Source of the DNA: an uncultured Dokdonia sp.
GTDB lineage: Bacteria > Bacteroidota > Bacteroidia > Flavobacteriales > Flavobacteriaceae
Direction: 5' to 3'
Assembly (NCBI RefSeq): GCF_947492815.1
Contig: NZ_CANLOB010000024.1
Location: 1 to 64,000 of the forward strand
Length of the DNA: 64,000 bases
Shown: positions 25,238 to 33,906 of the stretch, one piece after another
How the letters are laid out: each line of letters starts with the position of its first letter
Position numbering within the stretch: the stretch's first letter is position 1
Notes under the pieces: generated by a model
What the model was told of the DNA's origin: nothing
The model's input: the letters and a program-made list of their open reading frames with translations, nothing else
Databases searched by the model: none
Position numbers and translations under genes: made by a program

Positions 25238-25267
25238 AAAAGACTCGCTTTTATAAAGTGGGTCTTT
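25238..25267 (+). terminator. lysS terminator
   Basis: A stem of about 11 bp (aaaagactcgc with gtgggtctttt, containing a G-U pair) with a loop of about 8 nt, followed by TTTATTTTT, 27 bp after the lysS stop. Confidence 0.7.
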
Positions 25268-25295
25268 TTATTTTTAAGACATAAATCTATTATCT

Positions 25296-26372
25296 ATGAA
25301 ATTATTTATTAAAGGCTTTATTTTTCTATTTTACATTTTCAGTTATTCACAAAATGATACTATTTGGTATGATTCAAATTGGAAAGAAACTCAAAAAAAT
25401 GAGGCTTCCTTCTATAGACCAAAACCTAAAAAAGTTGGCGATTATTATTTCATTAAAGATTACTATGTCTCTGGTCAATTACAAATGGAAGCCAAGTCAT
25501 TATATGAAGATAAATCTGAATGGCATGGAGAACTAAAACATTATTACGAAAATGGAAATATAAGAGACATTGCTAATTATAAAAACAATGTTTTACACGG
25601 AAACCTTACACTTTATTATGAGAACGGAACTACTTATGGAATTCGTGGCTTTAAGGACGGTCTTGATCACGGTAAAATAACTTCATTTCATAAAAATGGA
25701 AACTTATCTTTCTCTGGTTTTTATAAGGATGGATATAAAGAAGGTGAATGGAGATCATTCTTTGAAGATGGAAAAAAAATGACTTCTTATAATTTAATAA
25801 ACGGTAAATTAAACGGAAAAATATTTCTTTATAATATCAATGGAGGACTTGTTTATAAAGGTGTATTTAAAAATGGAGAGATGATTAAATTTACTAGGAA
25901 GTCCAGTCGTCTAACTAATGGAAGTCATTTTACCATGAAAGCTAACACAAAAAAAGGAATTGAATATTGGAAAATTTATAGAGATAAAAAGCTTATCGTA
26001 AAATCCCAATTTAAAAACTTCTACAGATACGGAGAGTGGAAAATGTATGCAACAAATGGATCTAATATATATATAAAAGCTAACTATACAGATTATGCTG
26101 ATTGTGAGACAATATCAGAAATTGAACAAATAGAGCAACTCATACCATTATATACTTTACCTAATCGTTTTCAAGAACCCAGTTATCATGATATTGAACT
26201 AAGTTACAATGATTACGACAGGTGCATAAACGGTATATATGAAGAATTTGACATGAATGGAAAAACAGTAAGAAAAATAAGATATGAAAATGGAGATCAT
26301 ATCAAAACTCTAGTCTTAGAAGATACTGAAAACCCTATAGAACATCCTATTTTCAGTTTAAAAGAAAAATAG
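25296..26372 (+). CDS. Secreted YwqK/MORN-variant repeat protein
   Basis: 358 residues with a signal peptide ending YSQ (about 17). It has at least six repeats of the type 'YYENGxxxxxxxYKxGxxxGxxxxY' (HYYENGNIRDIANYKNNVLHG, FHKNGNLSFSGFYKDGYKEG), the MORN_2/YwqK motif. Databases often label such proteins 'toxin-antitoxin YwqK antitoxin', but no toxin gene is adjacent, so that name should not be taken as function. An envelope structural or binding role is likely. Confidence 0.75.
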   Translation: MKLFIKGFIFLFYIFSYSQNDTIWYDSNWKETQKNEASFYRPKPKKVGDYYFIKDYYVSGQLQMEAKSLYEDKSEWHGELKHYYENGNIRDIANYKNNVLHGNLTLYYENGTTYGIRGFKDGLDHGKITSFHKNGNLSFSGFYKDGYKEGEWRSFFEDGKKMTSYNLINGKLNGKIFLYNINGGLVYKGVFKNGEMIKFTRKSSRLTNGSHFTMKANTKKGIEYWKIYRDKKLIVKSQFKNFYRYGEWKMYATNGSNIYIKANYTDYADCETISEIEQIEQLIPLYTLPNRFQEPSYHDIELSYNDYDRCINGIYEEFDMNGKTVRKIRYENGDHIKTLVLEDTENPIEHPIFSLKEK

Positions 26373-26441
26373 CCTATAGCTACGTACTATTTAAGTCAAA
26401 CATATAAAAAGAATCTGTTTTCAAATATTTACTTTTGATAC

Positions 26442-27662
26442 ATGAGACATTATAAAAAATATAAAATAATTGTAACCTTATTAATAATTAGCATTCCTTA
26501 CTTTTCTATTGTTAATGCCCAAACTTACAGAGAAATAAAAGAGGTTACTTTTGATGGATTTGAGATACACAACTCAAAATTCACCGATTTGGATTGTGAT
26601 GGTGATTTAGACATTCTTACTGTTGTATCAGATTCAACAACTACACCCATTTCAACAGTAGTAAAAAGTTATAAACACATTAGAGATAATCAATTTGTAA
26701 ATTACAGAACAAAAACTATAAAAAAATTATATCAACAAAGTATTTTTCTGGTTGATTTAGATGGAGATGATGATTTAGACATTCTTCAGAGTGGATCAAG
26801 AAGTTACGGGAAATCTCGCGGTTTAATGTTTCAATATGAAAATATTGGAGAAGGTAAATTTACACAGTTTAAGAATACTGTTTTTGAAGGTTATATTTAT
26901 TCAGCATTTGCAACAGTAGATATTGATGGAGATAATGATTTAGACATTATAATTATGGGCGATAAATCTTATAAAAAACCAGGAATAAGTCTGTATGAAA
27001 ATATAGGATACGGAAACTACAGAAGAGATGAAAATATTTTTTTGAATGGGCTTCTTAATGGATCTATATCTTGCGCTGATATCGATAATGATGGTGATCA
27101 AGATGTACTAATTATTGGAGAAGATGAGTCCGAAAACACTCTAGCTAAAGTATACAAAAATAATGGGGAAGGTAAATTTACAGAAATAAAAAATAATCCT
27201 TTTAAAGGTGTGTATTTTTGTGATTCTGAATTTGCTGATATCGACGGAGATGGTGATCAAGACTTACTAATTATTGGAGAAAATGCTAATGGTAGTATTG
27301 CTAACCTATATAAGAATAATAGTAAAGGTGAATTCCAACTAATAATTCAAAATAAAATTCTTCCAATGGATTTTTCTTCAATCAATTTTATTGACGTAGA
27401 TAATGATGCAGATTTAGATATTTTTGTAACAGGCAATTACACCTCTGAAGATGATAATGATGGATACAGAACAATTTTATATTTAAACGATGGAATGGGT
27501 AATTTTGAAATTAGTCCTGACTCTAAACTCATAAATGTTAGTCAAGGACATCTAGATTTTGCTGATCTTGATAATGATGGAGATAAAGATATTTTAATCT
27601 CTGGCGAAGGCAATGAAACAAGGTTTGCTATGAAATTGTATAAATATACATCAAAAAAATAA
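26442..27662 (+). CDS. Secreted FG-GAP/VCBS-repeat propeller protein
   Basis: 406 residues, signal peptide ending NAQ (about 28). Seven or so repeats of the calcium-binding form DxDxDGDxDxDI/LLI are visible: DLDCDGDLDILTV, DLDGDDDLDILQS, DIDGDNDLDIIIM, DIDNDGDQDVLII, DIDGDGDQDLLII, DVDNDADLDIFVT, DLDNDGDKDILIS. This predicts a seven-bladed integrin-alpha-like propeller with Ca2+ at each blade. It has no type IX secretion tail. Probably an extracellular adhesion or binding protein. Confidence 0.85.
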   Translation: MRHYKKYKIIVTLLIISIPYFSIVNAQTYREIKEVTFDGFEIHNSKFTDLDCDGDLDILTVVSDSTTTPISTVVKSYKHIRDNQFVNYRTKTIKKLYQQSIFLVDLDGDDDLDILQSGSRSYGKSRGLMFQYENIGEGKFTQFKNTVFEGYIYSAFATVDIDGDNDLDIIIMGDKSYKKPGISLYENIGYGNYRRDENIFLNGLLNGSISCADIDNDGDQDVLIIGEDESENTLAKVYKNNGEGKFTEIKNNPFKGVYFCDSEFADIDGDGDQDLLIIGENANGSIANLYKNNSKGEFQLIIQNKILPMDFSSINFIDVDNDADLDIFVTGNYTSEDDNDGYRTILYLNDGMGNFEISPDSKLINVSQGHLDFADLDNDGDKDILISGEGNETRFAMKLYKYTSKK

Positions 27663-27696
27663 CCTCTAATTTTACATTTTAAAATAGCATACATAC

Positions 27697-28233
27697 ATGG
27701 ATAAAGAATTATACTTATTAGGTTTAATCTTGAAGAAACATAAAATCAATAGTACTATTGACGCATCAAAAAAGCAAGTCGAGATTGGAAAAGCTTCAGG
27801 AAATAATAAAGATATAGCCATCTATTTTGGGGCAGCAATTATCATATTTGCAGCGCTTCTCTTTCTACAAATTCAATTTAATTTTGGGCGAGTATTCTTA
27901 TATGCGATTCCTGTTTCTTCATTTTTTTACGGTATAAATAAATATATAGGTAGTCAAAAAGCAAATAGGTTTTTTAAAACAATTTCGCCAAAAGGAATTA
28001 CATTAAAAAACAAAGAAGATGCAATAGAAATACCTGCAGAAAACATATTAAAAATAGATACTGTCATCAATGTTGATGACCCTAGTGGATCAGAAGGCGA
28101 CTTAAACATCGTCACCTCTGAAAATAAGACACATTTACTTTTTAATATAACAGGAAGTAATGTAAAGTATTTAAAAGATGACCTTGAAAACTTGAAAAGA
28201 ATCATCAATGGTATTTTAAACAGCACTGATTAA
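27697..28233 (+). CDS. Hypothetical membrane protein with two TM segments
   Basis: 178 residues. The N-terminus is soluble; two hydrophobic helices at about 47-85 (IAIYFGAAIIIFAALLFL, GRVFLYAIPVSSFFYGI) resemble a hairpin. A C-terminal cytoplasmic domain of about 90 residues with PH-like strands follows (GITLKNKEDAIEIPAENILKI). No named family is recognised. It starts 34 bp after the FG-GAP gene and may be co-transcribed with it. Confidence 0.55.
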   Translation: MDKELYLLGLILKKHKINSTIDASKKQVEIGKASGNNKDIAIYFGAAIIIFAALLFLQIQFNFGRVFLYAIPVSSFFYGINKYIGSQKANRFFKTISPKGITLKNKEDAIEIPAENILKIDTVINVDDPSGSEGDLNIVTSENKTHLLFNITGSNVKYLKDDLENLKRIINGILNSTD

Positions 28234-28328
28234 TTTCACATAACACAGTAGATAATTCCTAAACGACCATCATAAGTCTATTTGTATAAAAATAGCTGAT
28301 TGAAAAATGGGTTATCATACATCTGGAT

Positions 28329-28918
28329 TTATTTCAATGCATCTTTAAAACCAAAGCTTCCTTTGTTGGTTTGATTATTACATCTACAATAGGTAATAAG
28401 ATCATAATCAATCTCAAGGGATTTTACATTTCTAAATGTATATCCCCCTAAAGTAGCATTTCCACCAGTTGTAAATGATGTATAGCATTTTTTACTTATA
28501 GCTCTTTTCCTTTCAGGTAATCCATCTGGCGGTAAATTATCAGGATCATAAGGAGTGGCACTCCCATCTGGGAAATTTGCAGCTGTTAGTTGACATTCCG
28601 TAGCATCGCATAGTATCCATTTAATATACCCAGCACCTTGTCTGGGTTCTCTATCTACGTCAGCTACGCAAGGGCGCTCTGATCCTTTTTTCCAATCAAA
28701 ACTTTTACAATAGAATATCCTCCATTGCCTCCACAAGCATTAGGGTCTTTATCTCCAGATAACGAAGCCGTATACGTACACTTCCCTTCACATCCTCCTG
28801 GACATTCCAGAGAACTTCTAGCTTCCGACTTACATCCAATAATAAATAGAAAAATACCTCCAAGCACAAGAATCTGATACAGATATCTTGTCATGCAATC
28901 TAATGTTTTCATAATCAT
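28329..28918 (-). pseudogene. Frameshifted Cys-rich lipoprotein
   Basis: Two overlapping minus-strand frames together make one plausible protein of about 195 residues. The first (28664-28918) has a signal peptide with lipobox IIGC and then ECPGGCEGKC. The second (28329-28736) continues with GSERPCVADVDREPRQGAGY, then CDATECQL, and ends with CRCNNQTNKGS. The switch lies at an A6 run (plus-strand T run near 28686-28691) just after VKVLIGKK. A one-base indel there explains both frames. It may be a true pseudogene, a phase-variable tract or a sequence error. Confidence 0.6.
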
Positions 28919-29040
28919 TCATTTTATAATTCCCTCTAAAATTAAAACACTTACTATCAGTACTTAACAATTAAAAAGCTTAGATTTCAAAAGTCTTTCT
29001 ACTATTTTTCAATAGGGCAAATCATAAAATGAAATGGTTC

Positions 29041-29068
29041 TTTATACGCTTTCGCGAAAGCGTATAAA
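29041..29068. repeat. HIP-like palindrome, 28 bp perfect, intergenic
   Basis: The longest copy: the 14-bp core extended symmetrically by TTTATAC/GTATAAA. It is the only intact copy outside genes, 82 bp upstream of the 29150 ATG. Confidence 0.95.
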
Positions 29069-29108
29069 CACCCGTAAAAACACCTGATTTTCAGTACTAT
29101 ATTCTAAT

Positions 29109-29116
29109 TATTTTTG
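29109..29116 (+). promoter_or_regulatory. Candidate -7 box for the 29150 gene
   Basis: TATTTTTG fits TAnnTTTG and ends 33 bp before the ATG, giving room for a short leader. The -33 element is not clear. Confidence 0.35.
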
Positions 29117-29149
29117 AAACTTCACTAATTCATCTAAACCAGTATCCCC

Positions 29150-30754
29150 ATGAAAAAAACAGTTCTATTTTTTACGGCAGGAATTGTATTGCTTTTATGT
29201 ACTGCATGCCCAGGGCCTAGCAACAAAACAACTAGTTACGAAGTAAATATCAATCAAATTACAAGAGCTAATGCACCCGCTTTACAATCTTTTGCACATG
29301 CAACTTCTGGTGATGATTGGTTATTATTTGCGGGTCGGACAAATAAAGATGCTTTAATAGGCGGAATTCATAACCTAAATGCGAATTATGCCGATTCATC
29401 ATTTATCCCTAAGTCATTCAACACTAAAATATACACCTACAATCCAAAAGATGATACTGTTTGGAGTATTGATTATAAAGAAGTAATGGATGGTCTTAAT
29501 GCCCATCTATCCAAAGACAAAACATCAGAAATGTATGCTTCTTTTGAAAAGTTAGAAAAAGACAGCACAAACTTCACTTCTATTTTTGTTAACTCAAATC
29601 CTTTAGTAACTCAGGACAATGGGTATTTATATCTTGTAGGCGGATACGGTCCAAAAAACTTTACGTATTTTCAAGATACACCTAATTGGCATCAAGATAC
29701 CACTGCTACAGATAAGAAAAAGCAAGAATACATCACATATGACCAAGTAGTTAGATTGCATATAGCATCTTTAGTAAAACTCACAAAAAAAGATTCCCTA
29801 ACAGATAAAGAATGGGCTAACGTTTTCCGTTATGATACAAACACATCGCTGGTAAGCACAGGTGCTGAAGTATTAAAAATGGGAAGTACTTTTTACGTAG
29901 CCGGAGGACATGACTTTACAAGTAATAGTCAAAAATACTTAGATGCGGTATATCCATTTACTATAAAGCCTTCTGACAATACTTTATCTTTAGGCGTACG
30001 TGTAGGGCAGCCTATTTCTGATGTATCTGACCCTACAGATCCTGCAGCTGATAACACCTCTATTTTTAGACGTAGAGATGGTCCTGTAACACCTTCTATT
30101 TATTATAATGCTACAGAAAATAGAATGGAACAAAGTCTCACTTTTTATGGAGGTGTATTTAAACCAGGAGAGGATTTACAAGCATGGAATAATGCCATTT
30201 ATGTACATCCAGATTGGGCAACTCAAAATAAGTTATATACCTATGACACTTCTTATAATCAAGATAATTTTAATGTATACGCGTGTGGTAATTTTGTAGG
30301 TCTTGATAATGATAGCAACTTATTGCATACTTTTTTATTAGGAGGTATCGGAGACGGGAAACCTTCAAGTGCATTATCTGGTTTTACCAATACAGGTTTA
30401 CACGTTACTATGGATGTAAAGAAACAACCCTTACATAGTGTGATTAAAGATACGTTACACAATGTTTTTGGAAATACATCTTCTTTTTATGGAGCTGAAT
30501 CTATCTTAATTAAAAGTGAAAGCAATGTACTGTCAAAAGCACCTCATCAAGTTAATGGTAATACGGTTCAAGAAAATACAGAAATCATTGACTTAAAAGC
30601 AAGCTTTAGAGTGAGTGACACAACAACAATAACAATTGGTCATATATATGGCGGCATAGAAGCTTTTGAATCCAATCCAGGAACGTATGGACAGGGGAAG
30701 TCTGCAGCATCAAATAAAATATGGGAAGTGACACTTACCAAAAAAGAAGAGTAG
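29150..30754 (+). CDS. Large lipoprotein, probable beta-propeller
   Basis: 534 residues. Lipobox TAC near residue 20 followed by PGPSNKTTS. Strand motifs recur with Kelch-like character (DDWLLFAGRTNKDALIGGIH, NGYLYLVGGYGPKNF, GSTFYVAGGHDFTSN, NRMEQSLTFYGGVF, IGHIYGGIEAF). The 'xGG' turns and spacing suggest a six-bladed propeller. No catalytic motif was seen. The upstream region carries the 28-bp palindrome. The gene is monocistronic, ended by a strong terminator. Confidence 0.65.
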   Translation: MKKTVLFFTAGIVLLLCTACPGPSNKTTSYEVNINQITRANAPALQSFAHATSGDDWLLFAGRTNKDALIGGIHNLNANYADSSFIPKSFNTKIYTYNPKDDTVWSIDYKEVMDGLNAHLSKDKTSEMYASFEKLEKDSTNFTSIFVNSNPLVTQDNGYLYLVGGYGPKNFTYFQDTPNWHQDTTATDKKKQEYITYDQVVRLHIASLVKLTKKDSLTDKEWANVFRYDTNTSLVSTGAEVLKMGSTFYVAGGHDFTSNSQKYLDAVYPFTIKPSDNTLSLGVRVGQPISDVSDPTDPAADNTSIFRRRDGPVTPSIYYNATENRMEQSLTFYGGVFKPGEDLQAWNNAIYVHPDWATQNKLYTYDTSYNQDNFNVYACGNFVGLDNDSNLLHTFLLGGIGDGKPSSALSGFTNTGLHVTMDVKKQPLHSVIKDTLHNVFGNTSSFYGAESILIKSESNVLSKAPHQVNGNTVQENTEIIDLKASFRVSDTTTITIGHIYGGIEAFESNPGTYGQGKSAASNKIWEVTLTKKEE

Positions 30755-30779
30755 GCTATTAGCTATCGTTTTTAACATA

Positions 30780-30815
30780 AAAAAGCCTTCTATCAAAAGA
30801 GATAGAAGGCTTTTT
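30780..30815. terminator. Bidirectional terminator
   Basis: A 15-bp perfect stem (30780-30794 with 30801-30815) with a 6-nt loop, A-rich on the left and T-rich on the right, between convergent genes. Confidence 0.85.
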
Positions 30816-30838
30816 AGTATTTTATCTTGTATGCTTTT

Positions 30839-31306
30839 TTACTTTTTTGCGCCTACATATTGATCTGCAGCCCAAACCCCTTTTTGAACAATTGTTCCTG
30901 AGGCATCAAATTGTTTTCCTTTTCCGTTTTTCTTATTATTTTTCCATTTACCACTCCATTTTGAACTATCTAACAAAATCATAGATCCTTTTCCGTGGCG
31001 TTCATTATTTCTGAAAGACCCTTCATAGCGAGTACCATCTGGCCACGTATATGTACCTCGTCCTGAAATAACAGAACCTGCAAGGTTACCAGAATACTTT
31101 GTTCCGTCAAACCAAATAATATTTCCTTTTACTAGATTACCGGAAGCTACCTCTACATCAAAACTAGCACCTTGCAATGTAAATTTATGCCATCCATCTG
31201 GCAATTGAGCAATATCGCTACTATATGGAATTGCATTGATATCTTGTGCTTGTACATTAAAAACAGTAGCTACAACAAGTCCTATTATAAGTATTATCTT
31301 TTTCAT
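30839..31306 (-). CDS. Secreted MORN-repeat protein
   Basis: 155 residues, signal peptide ending VQAQ (about 20). Classical MORN repeats follow a short lead-in: YSGNLAGSVISGRGTYTWPDG, YEGSFRNNERHGKGSM, WSGKWKNNKKNGKGKQF. MORN repeats form an elongated beta-sheet and mediate lipid or protein contacts. A role in the envelope is inferred. It is a third repeat type within 10 kb related to the YwqK-like proteins at 25.3 and 34 kb. Confidence 0.8.
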   Translation of the reverse strand: MKKIILIIGLVVATVFNVQAQDINAIPYSSDIAQLPDGWHKFTLQGASFDVEVASGNLVKGNIIWFDGTKYSGNLAGSVISGRGTYTWPDGTRYEGSFRNNERHGKGSMILLDSSKWSGKWKNNKKNGKGKQFDASGTIVQKGVWAADQYVGAKK

Positions 31307-31471
31307 GCGTATTTATTTTTTTGGTGATTTACTGTAGTGAGTCGACACAAATAGTTAGGTACTTACAAAATGAAGTAAAGTTTTAAAAATTGTCATTTTT
31401 ACACTTTTCATCGTAATGAATGCAAAATACACACGACACAATACCCATAACTCATTTATTTCAAAAAAGTT

Positions 31472-31858
31472 ATGGAAACTAATAATCAGAAAGACATTAT
31501 CATATTTGATGGAGAATGTAATTTATGTAATGGCGTAATAGGATGGCTTATGAAGTTTGCCCCTACGGCAACTTTTGAATTTCTGCCTTTTCAATCCCCC
31601 AAAGGTCAGCAACTGTTACGCCATTATGATAGAGCAACAGATCGTTTAGATACTGTTATTCTTATTAATAAAGATGGTATGCATACACATTCTGATGGAT
31701 TCTTAAAGATTGTTGCTGAAATACCTAAATGGAAGCGTGCTGCCGCATTGTTAGCTTTTATTCCTAGAATGCTTAGGGATTATGTCTATAAGACAGCCTC
31801 TCGTAATAGGTTGAAATGGTTTGGAGTTTCTAAGAGTTGCACCATTAATTTTGGATAA
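31472..31858 (+). CDS. DCC-family thiol-disulfide oxidoreductase (DUF393)
   Basis: 128 residues, soluble. The family signature DGECNLCNGVIGWLM is at residues 14-28, giving the redox pair CxxC. Later conserved elements are FLPFQSPKGQ and SDGFLKI, with the terminal RNRLKWFGVSKSC. Such proteins are predicted thioredoxin-like oxidoreductases of unknown substrate. Family-typical length. Monocistronic, with a terminator 22 bp downstream. Confidence 0.88.
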   Translation: METNNQKDIIIFDGECNLCNGVIGWLMKFAPTATFEFLPFQSPKGQQLLRHYDRATDRLDTVILINKDGMHTHSDGFLKIVAEIPKWKRAAALLAFIPRMLRDYVYKTASRNRLKWFGVSKSCTINFG

Positions 31859-31880
31859 ATATCACTTACCTACACATAGA

Positions 31881-31912
31881 AAAAAACGGATGGCATAAGC
31901 CATTCGTTTTTT
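31881..31912 (+). terminator. Terminator of the DCC gene
   Basis: A 14-bp stem with one G-U pair (31881-31894 with 31899-31912) and loop ATAA; the 3' arm ends in six T. Confidence 0.75.
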
Positions 31913-32206
31913 ATTGTAAAGCACCACTCTCACAAACACTACTCTTTGAGGTAAGTAATGTACTGTTCCTAATTAATCCTATGAGAGTGATGCTTAGCTA
32001 AAGATCGTTATCCTATTTTTCATAAACATCTATAGTAGACCTACTTTTTAACTTTATACTACAAAAACTACGTACAGACGAGTGTTCATAAAACAGCAAG
32101 TGATAATTAGCATATATTTTATTAGACATAAGTAAGTTACTATAGCTTTTTACAGGAATAGTAAAACCCGATAGCATTTTACTCACTACCGGGTTTCTCA
32201 CACCAC
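31913..32206. other. Intergenic stretch with two inverted repeats, no convincing gene
   Basis: 31921-31932 pairs with 31982-31993 (gcaccactctca/tgagagtgatgc, one mismatch). 32163-32174 pairs with about 32186-32196 (aaacccgatag/ctaccgggttt, one mismatch). A minus-strand open frame of 73 codons (32013-32234) crosses both the second repeat and the downstream hairpin and has no family features, so I do not call it a gene. A small structured RNA is possible. Confidence 0.4.
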
Positions 32207-32242
32207 ACAACAAAGTGCAACATATATATTGCACTTTGTTGT
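32207..32242 (-). terminator. Hairpin abutting the stop of the YiaA-like gene
   Basis: A 14-bp perfect stem (32207-32220 with 32229-32242), loop CATATATA, directly adjoining the stop codon at 32243. The T tract after it is poor, so it may protect mRNA ends rather than terminate. Confidence 0.5.
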
Positions 32243-32698
32243 CTACTTATCTTTTTGTTCTAAAAACTTAGTATCCCTTGTATTCTTTTGTACAGCAATA
32301 GCTGCAAAAAGGCTTAAGAAAAATGAAATACCATAAAATCCTTTTTCACTTAGGTCTAATGTTGCATTCCAAAGCCCTACAACTAGTAGTAGCATTGATG
32401 CTATAGTAACAAACCAACTTACACCATAATAAATATCTGTCACTGGTATTCCTTCCAGCTTATCCCTTACCGATTTCTGCACAGAAATCACTGAAAACAA
32501 ACCAAATAGCAATACAGTAAAATAATATCCTTTTTCATTAAACTCCATTGCTGCATTCCAAAGTCCTACACAAAAAGAGACCATTCCAATTAATAAAGAA
32601 GCCCAAGACGCTGCTATAAATGCTGCTGTTGGTTTTGCATTAAATTCTTCTTTTGCTTTATCCTTTTTTTCCGTTTGAATTTTTACTTGATTTTCCAT
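32243..32698 (-). CDS. YiaA/YiaB-type inner-membrane protein
   Basis: 151 residues, four hydrophobic helices arranged as two homologous pairs: FIAASWASLLIGMVSFCVGLWNA...GYYFTVLLFGLFSVISVQKS and GVSWFVTIASMLLLVVGLWNA...GFYGISFFLSLFAAIAVQKN. This duplicated 'GLWNA...EKGxY...VQK' unit is the YiaA/B two-helix domain. The protein probably resides in the inner membrane; its role is unknown. It starts 31 bp after the stop of the zinc-ribbon membrane gene, so the two are likely co-transcribed. Confidence 0.88.
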   Translation of the reverse strand: MENQVKIQTEKKDKAKEEFNAKPTAAFIAASWASLLIGMVSFCVGLWNAAMEFNEKGYYFTVLLFGLFSVISVQKSVRDKLEGIPVTDIYYGVSWFVTIASMLLLVVGLWNATLDLSEKGFYGISFFLSLFAAIAVQKNTRDTKFLEQKDK

Positions 32699-32729
32699 TG
32701 TTGTATGTTTTAGTGTTTGTGTTATTTTC

Positions 32730-33812
32730 TTATTTAGTTATAATCTGATCTCCACAAGAATAGCAATGTGGCAAGTGTGCATAATTCTTAGTATCACAGG
32801 TTTTACAATTTTTAAAAAGTTGAAGTCCGCAATGACGACAATAGGTGGTAACTTTTAGCGAGCCCGATCTGTTTTTACTTTTTCCACTTTGAAAAATTTC
32901 ATTAATGAGATAATCTTTCCCACAACTAGGACACATATGGTTCTCTAATGCTTTCTCTGCGACTTCCTCTTTAATTTTTTTTGAACGCTCTAAAGAAGAA
33001 AGCTGTAACTCTTCTTTTTTTCTTTTGACGAAAGCTTTTAAATGTTTAATAGCATATATCCCTAGTAATACAGAAACGATGATTCCTATGGTGTACCTCA
33101 CATATCCCCCGTAACTAGGTAAATACGGTACTAATCCTATAAAAAAAGCATAGAACGCAAAGAATACAAATCCTCTAAATAATGGCCAGTAACTATGTCT
33201 CCGTTTCTTTACCAGCATCCAAATCCCTAGAAGTAACACAGGAATTACAAATAGTAATCGACTTATAAATAATTGTAAATTATACGCACGATCTGCCTCA
33301 AGATAAAGCACTCTTGCTTTAGATTCTTCTTCATGTATAAGATCATTATACTTAGTCTCTTCTGCATAAAAACTATCTATAGATGATTGCAATAAGATTT
33401 TTTCTGACTTAAATGTCTTAAGAGACGCTCGCAAAGAGTCCAATATATAATTACGTCTTTGAATCTCTTTATTTACTTGAGAAGACTGTGTTGCTGTACG
33501 TGTTGAAATCCACGTTTTAAAGGAGGCTTGCTGTTGATCTAATGTATTTTGAGCAAGATTTATAGATAATTGCACCTCATCTTGAGCATCTAATTTTCCC
33601 TCAATAGAATCTCGAATACTTTGCTTTAAAACTCTGTATTTTTTAATATCTGTTTCTATTTCAAAATCTGATATATAAGGACGTTTATCTTCTCCATCAA
33701 TATCCCAGATAATTCTATTGGCAAGTCCTATCAAAAAGATAGCTAAAAGAAAACTGATGACATAGTGAATAAAAGTAGTCGTACGGGTAAGTTTTTTATT
33801 ATTAAATTCCAT
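32730..33812 (-). CDS. Membrane protein with coiled coil and C-terminal double zinc ribbon
   Basis: 360 residues. A hydrophobic helix near 13-30, then a long extracytoplasmic coiled coil (about 45-170, rich in K/E/Q/L). Three more helices lie at about 180-265 (LLFVIPVLLLGIWMLV, FVFFAFYAFFIGLVPYL, IGIIVSVLLGIYAI). A cytosolic tail carries four Cys pairs: CPSC, CRHC, CKTC and CYSC (about 293-355), consistent with two zinc ribbons. No named family is recognised. It is upstream of the YiaA-like gene in the same orientation. Confidence 0.65.
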   Translation of the reverse strand: MEFNNKKLTRTTTFIHYVISFLLAIFLIGLANRIIWDIDGEDKRPYISDFEIETDIKKYRVLKQSIRDSIEGKLDAQDEVQLSINLAQNTLDQQQASFKTWISTRTATQSSQVNKEIQRRNYILDSLRASLKTFKSEKILLQSSIDSFYAEETKYNDLIHEEESKARVLYLEADRAYNLQLFISRLLFVIPVLLLGIWMLVKKRRHSYWPLFRGFVFFAFYAFFIGLVPYLPSYGGYVRYTIGIIVSVLLGIYAIKHLKAFVKRKKEELQLSSLERSKKIKEEVAEKALENHMCPSCGKDYLINEIFQSGKSKNRSGSLKVTTYCRHCGLQLFKNCKTCDTKNYAHLPHCYSCGDQIITK

Positions 33813-33906
33813 GATTGTGTAGTTAAAAATTATATCCGTCTCTTTTTACAAATGAGTTAGTGATTTCACATGATCAATTGATGAGACATAGATTCGCGAA
33901 GTTTTT

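Noticed and set aside
25296..26372. Toxin-antitoxin system (YwqK label)
   Set aside because: The name is only a database label for MORN-variant repeats; no toxin-like partner lies beside this gene or the 33907 gene.
29041..29068. Palindrome as a terminator
   Set aside because: There is no T run after the stem, there is no centre loop, and identical cores occur inside many genes, so termination is not its role.
32013..32234. 73-codon minus-strand ORF
   Set aside because: It crosses two inverted repeats, has no family motif and lies downstream of a real gene's stop; more likely chance.
33893..33900. TTCGCGAA near 33.9 kb as a decayed copy
   Set aside because: Only 8 bp match, too short to separate from background.
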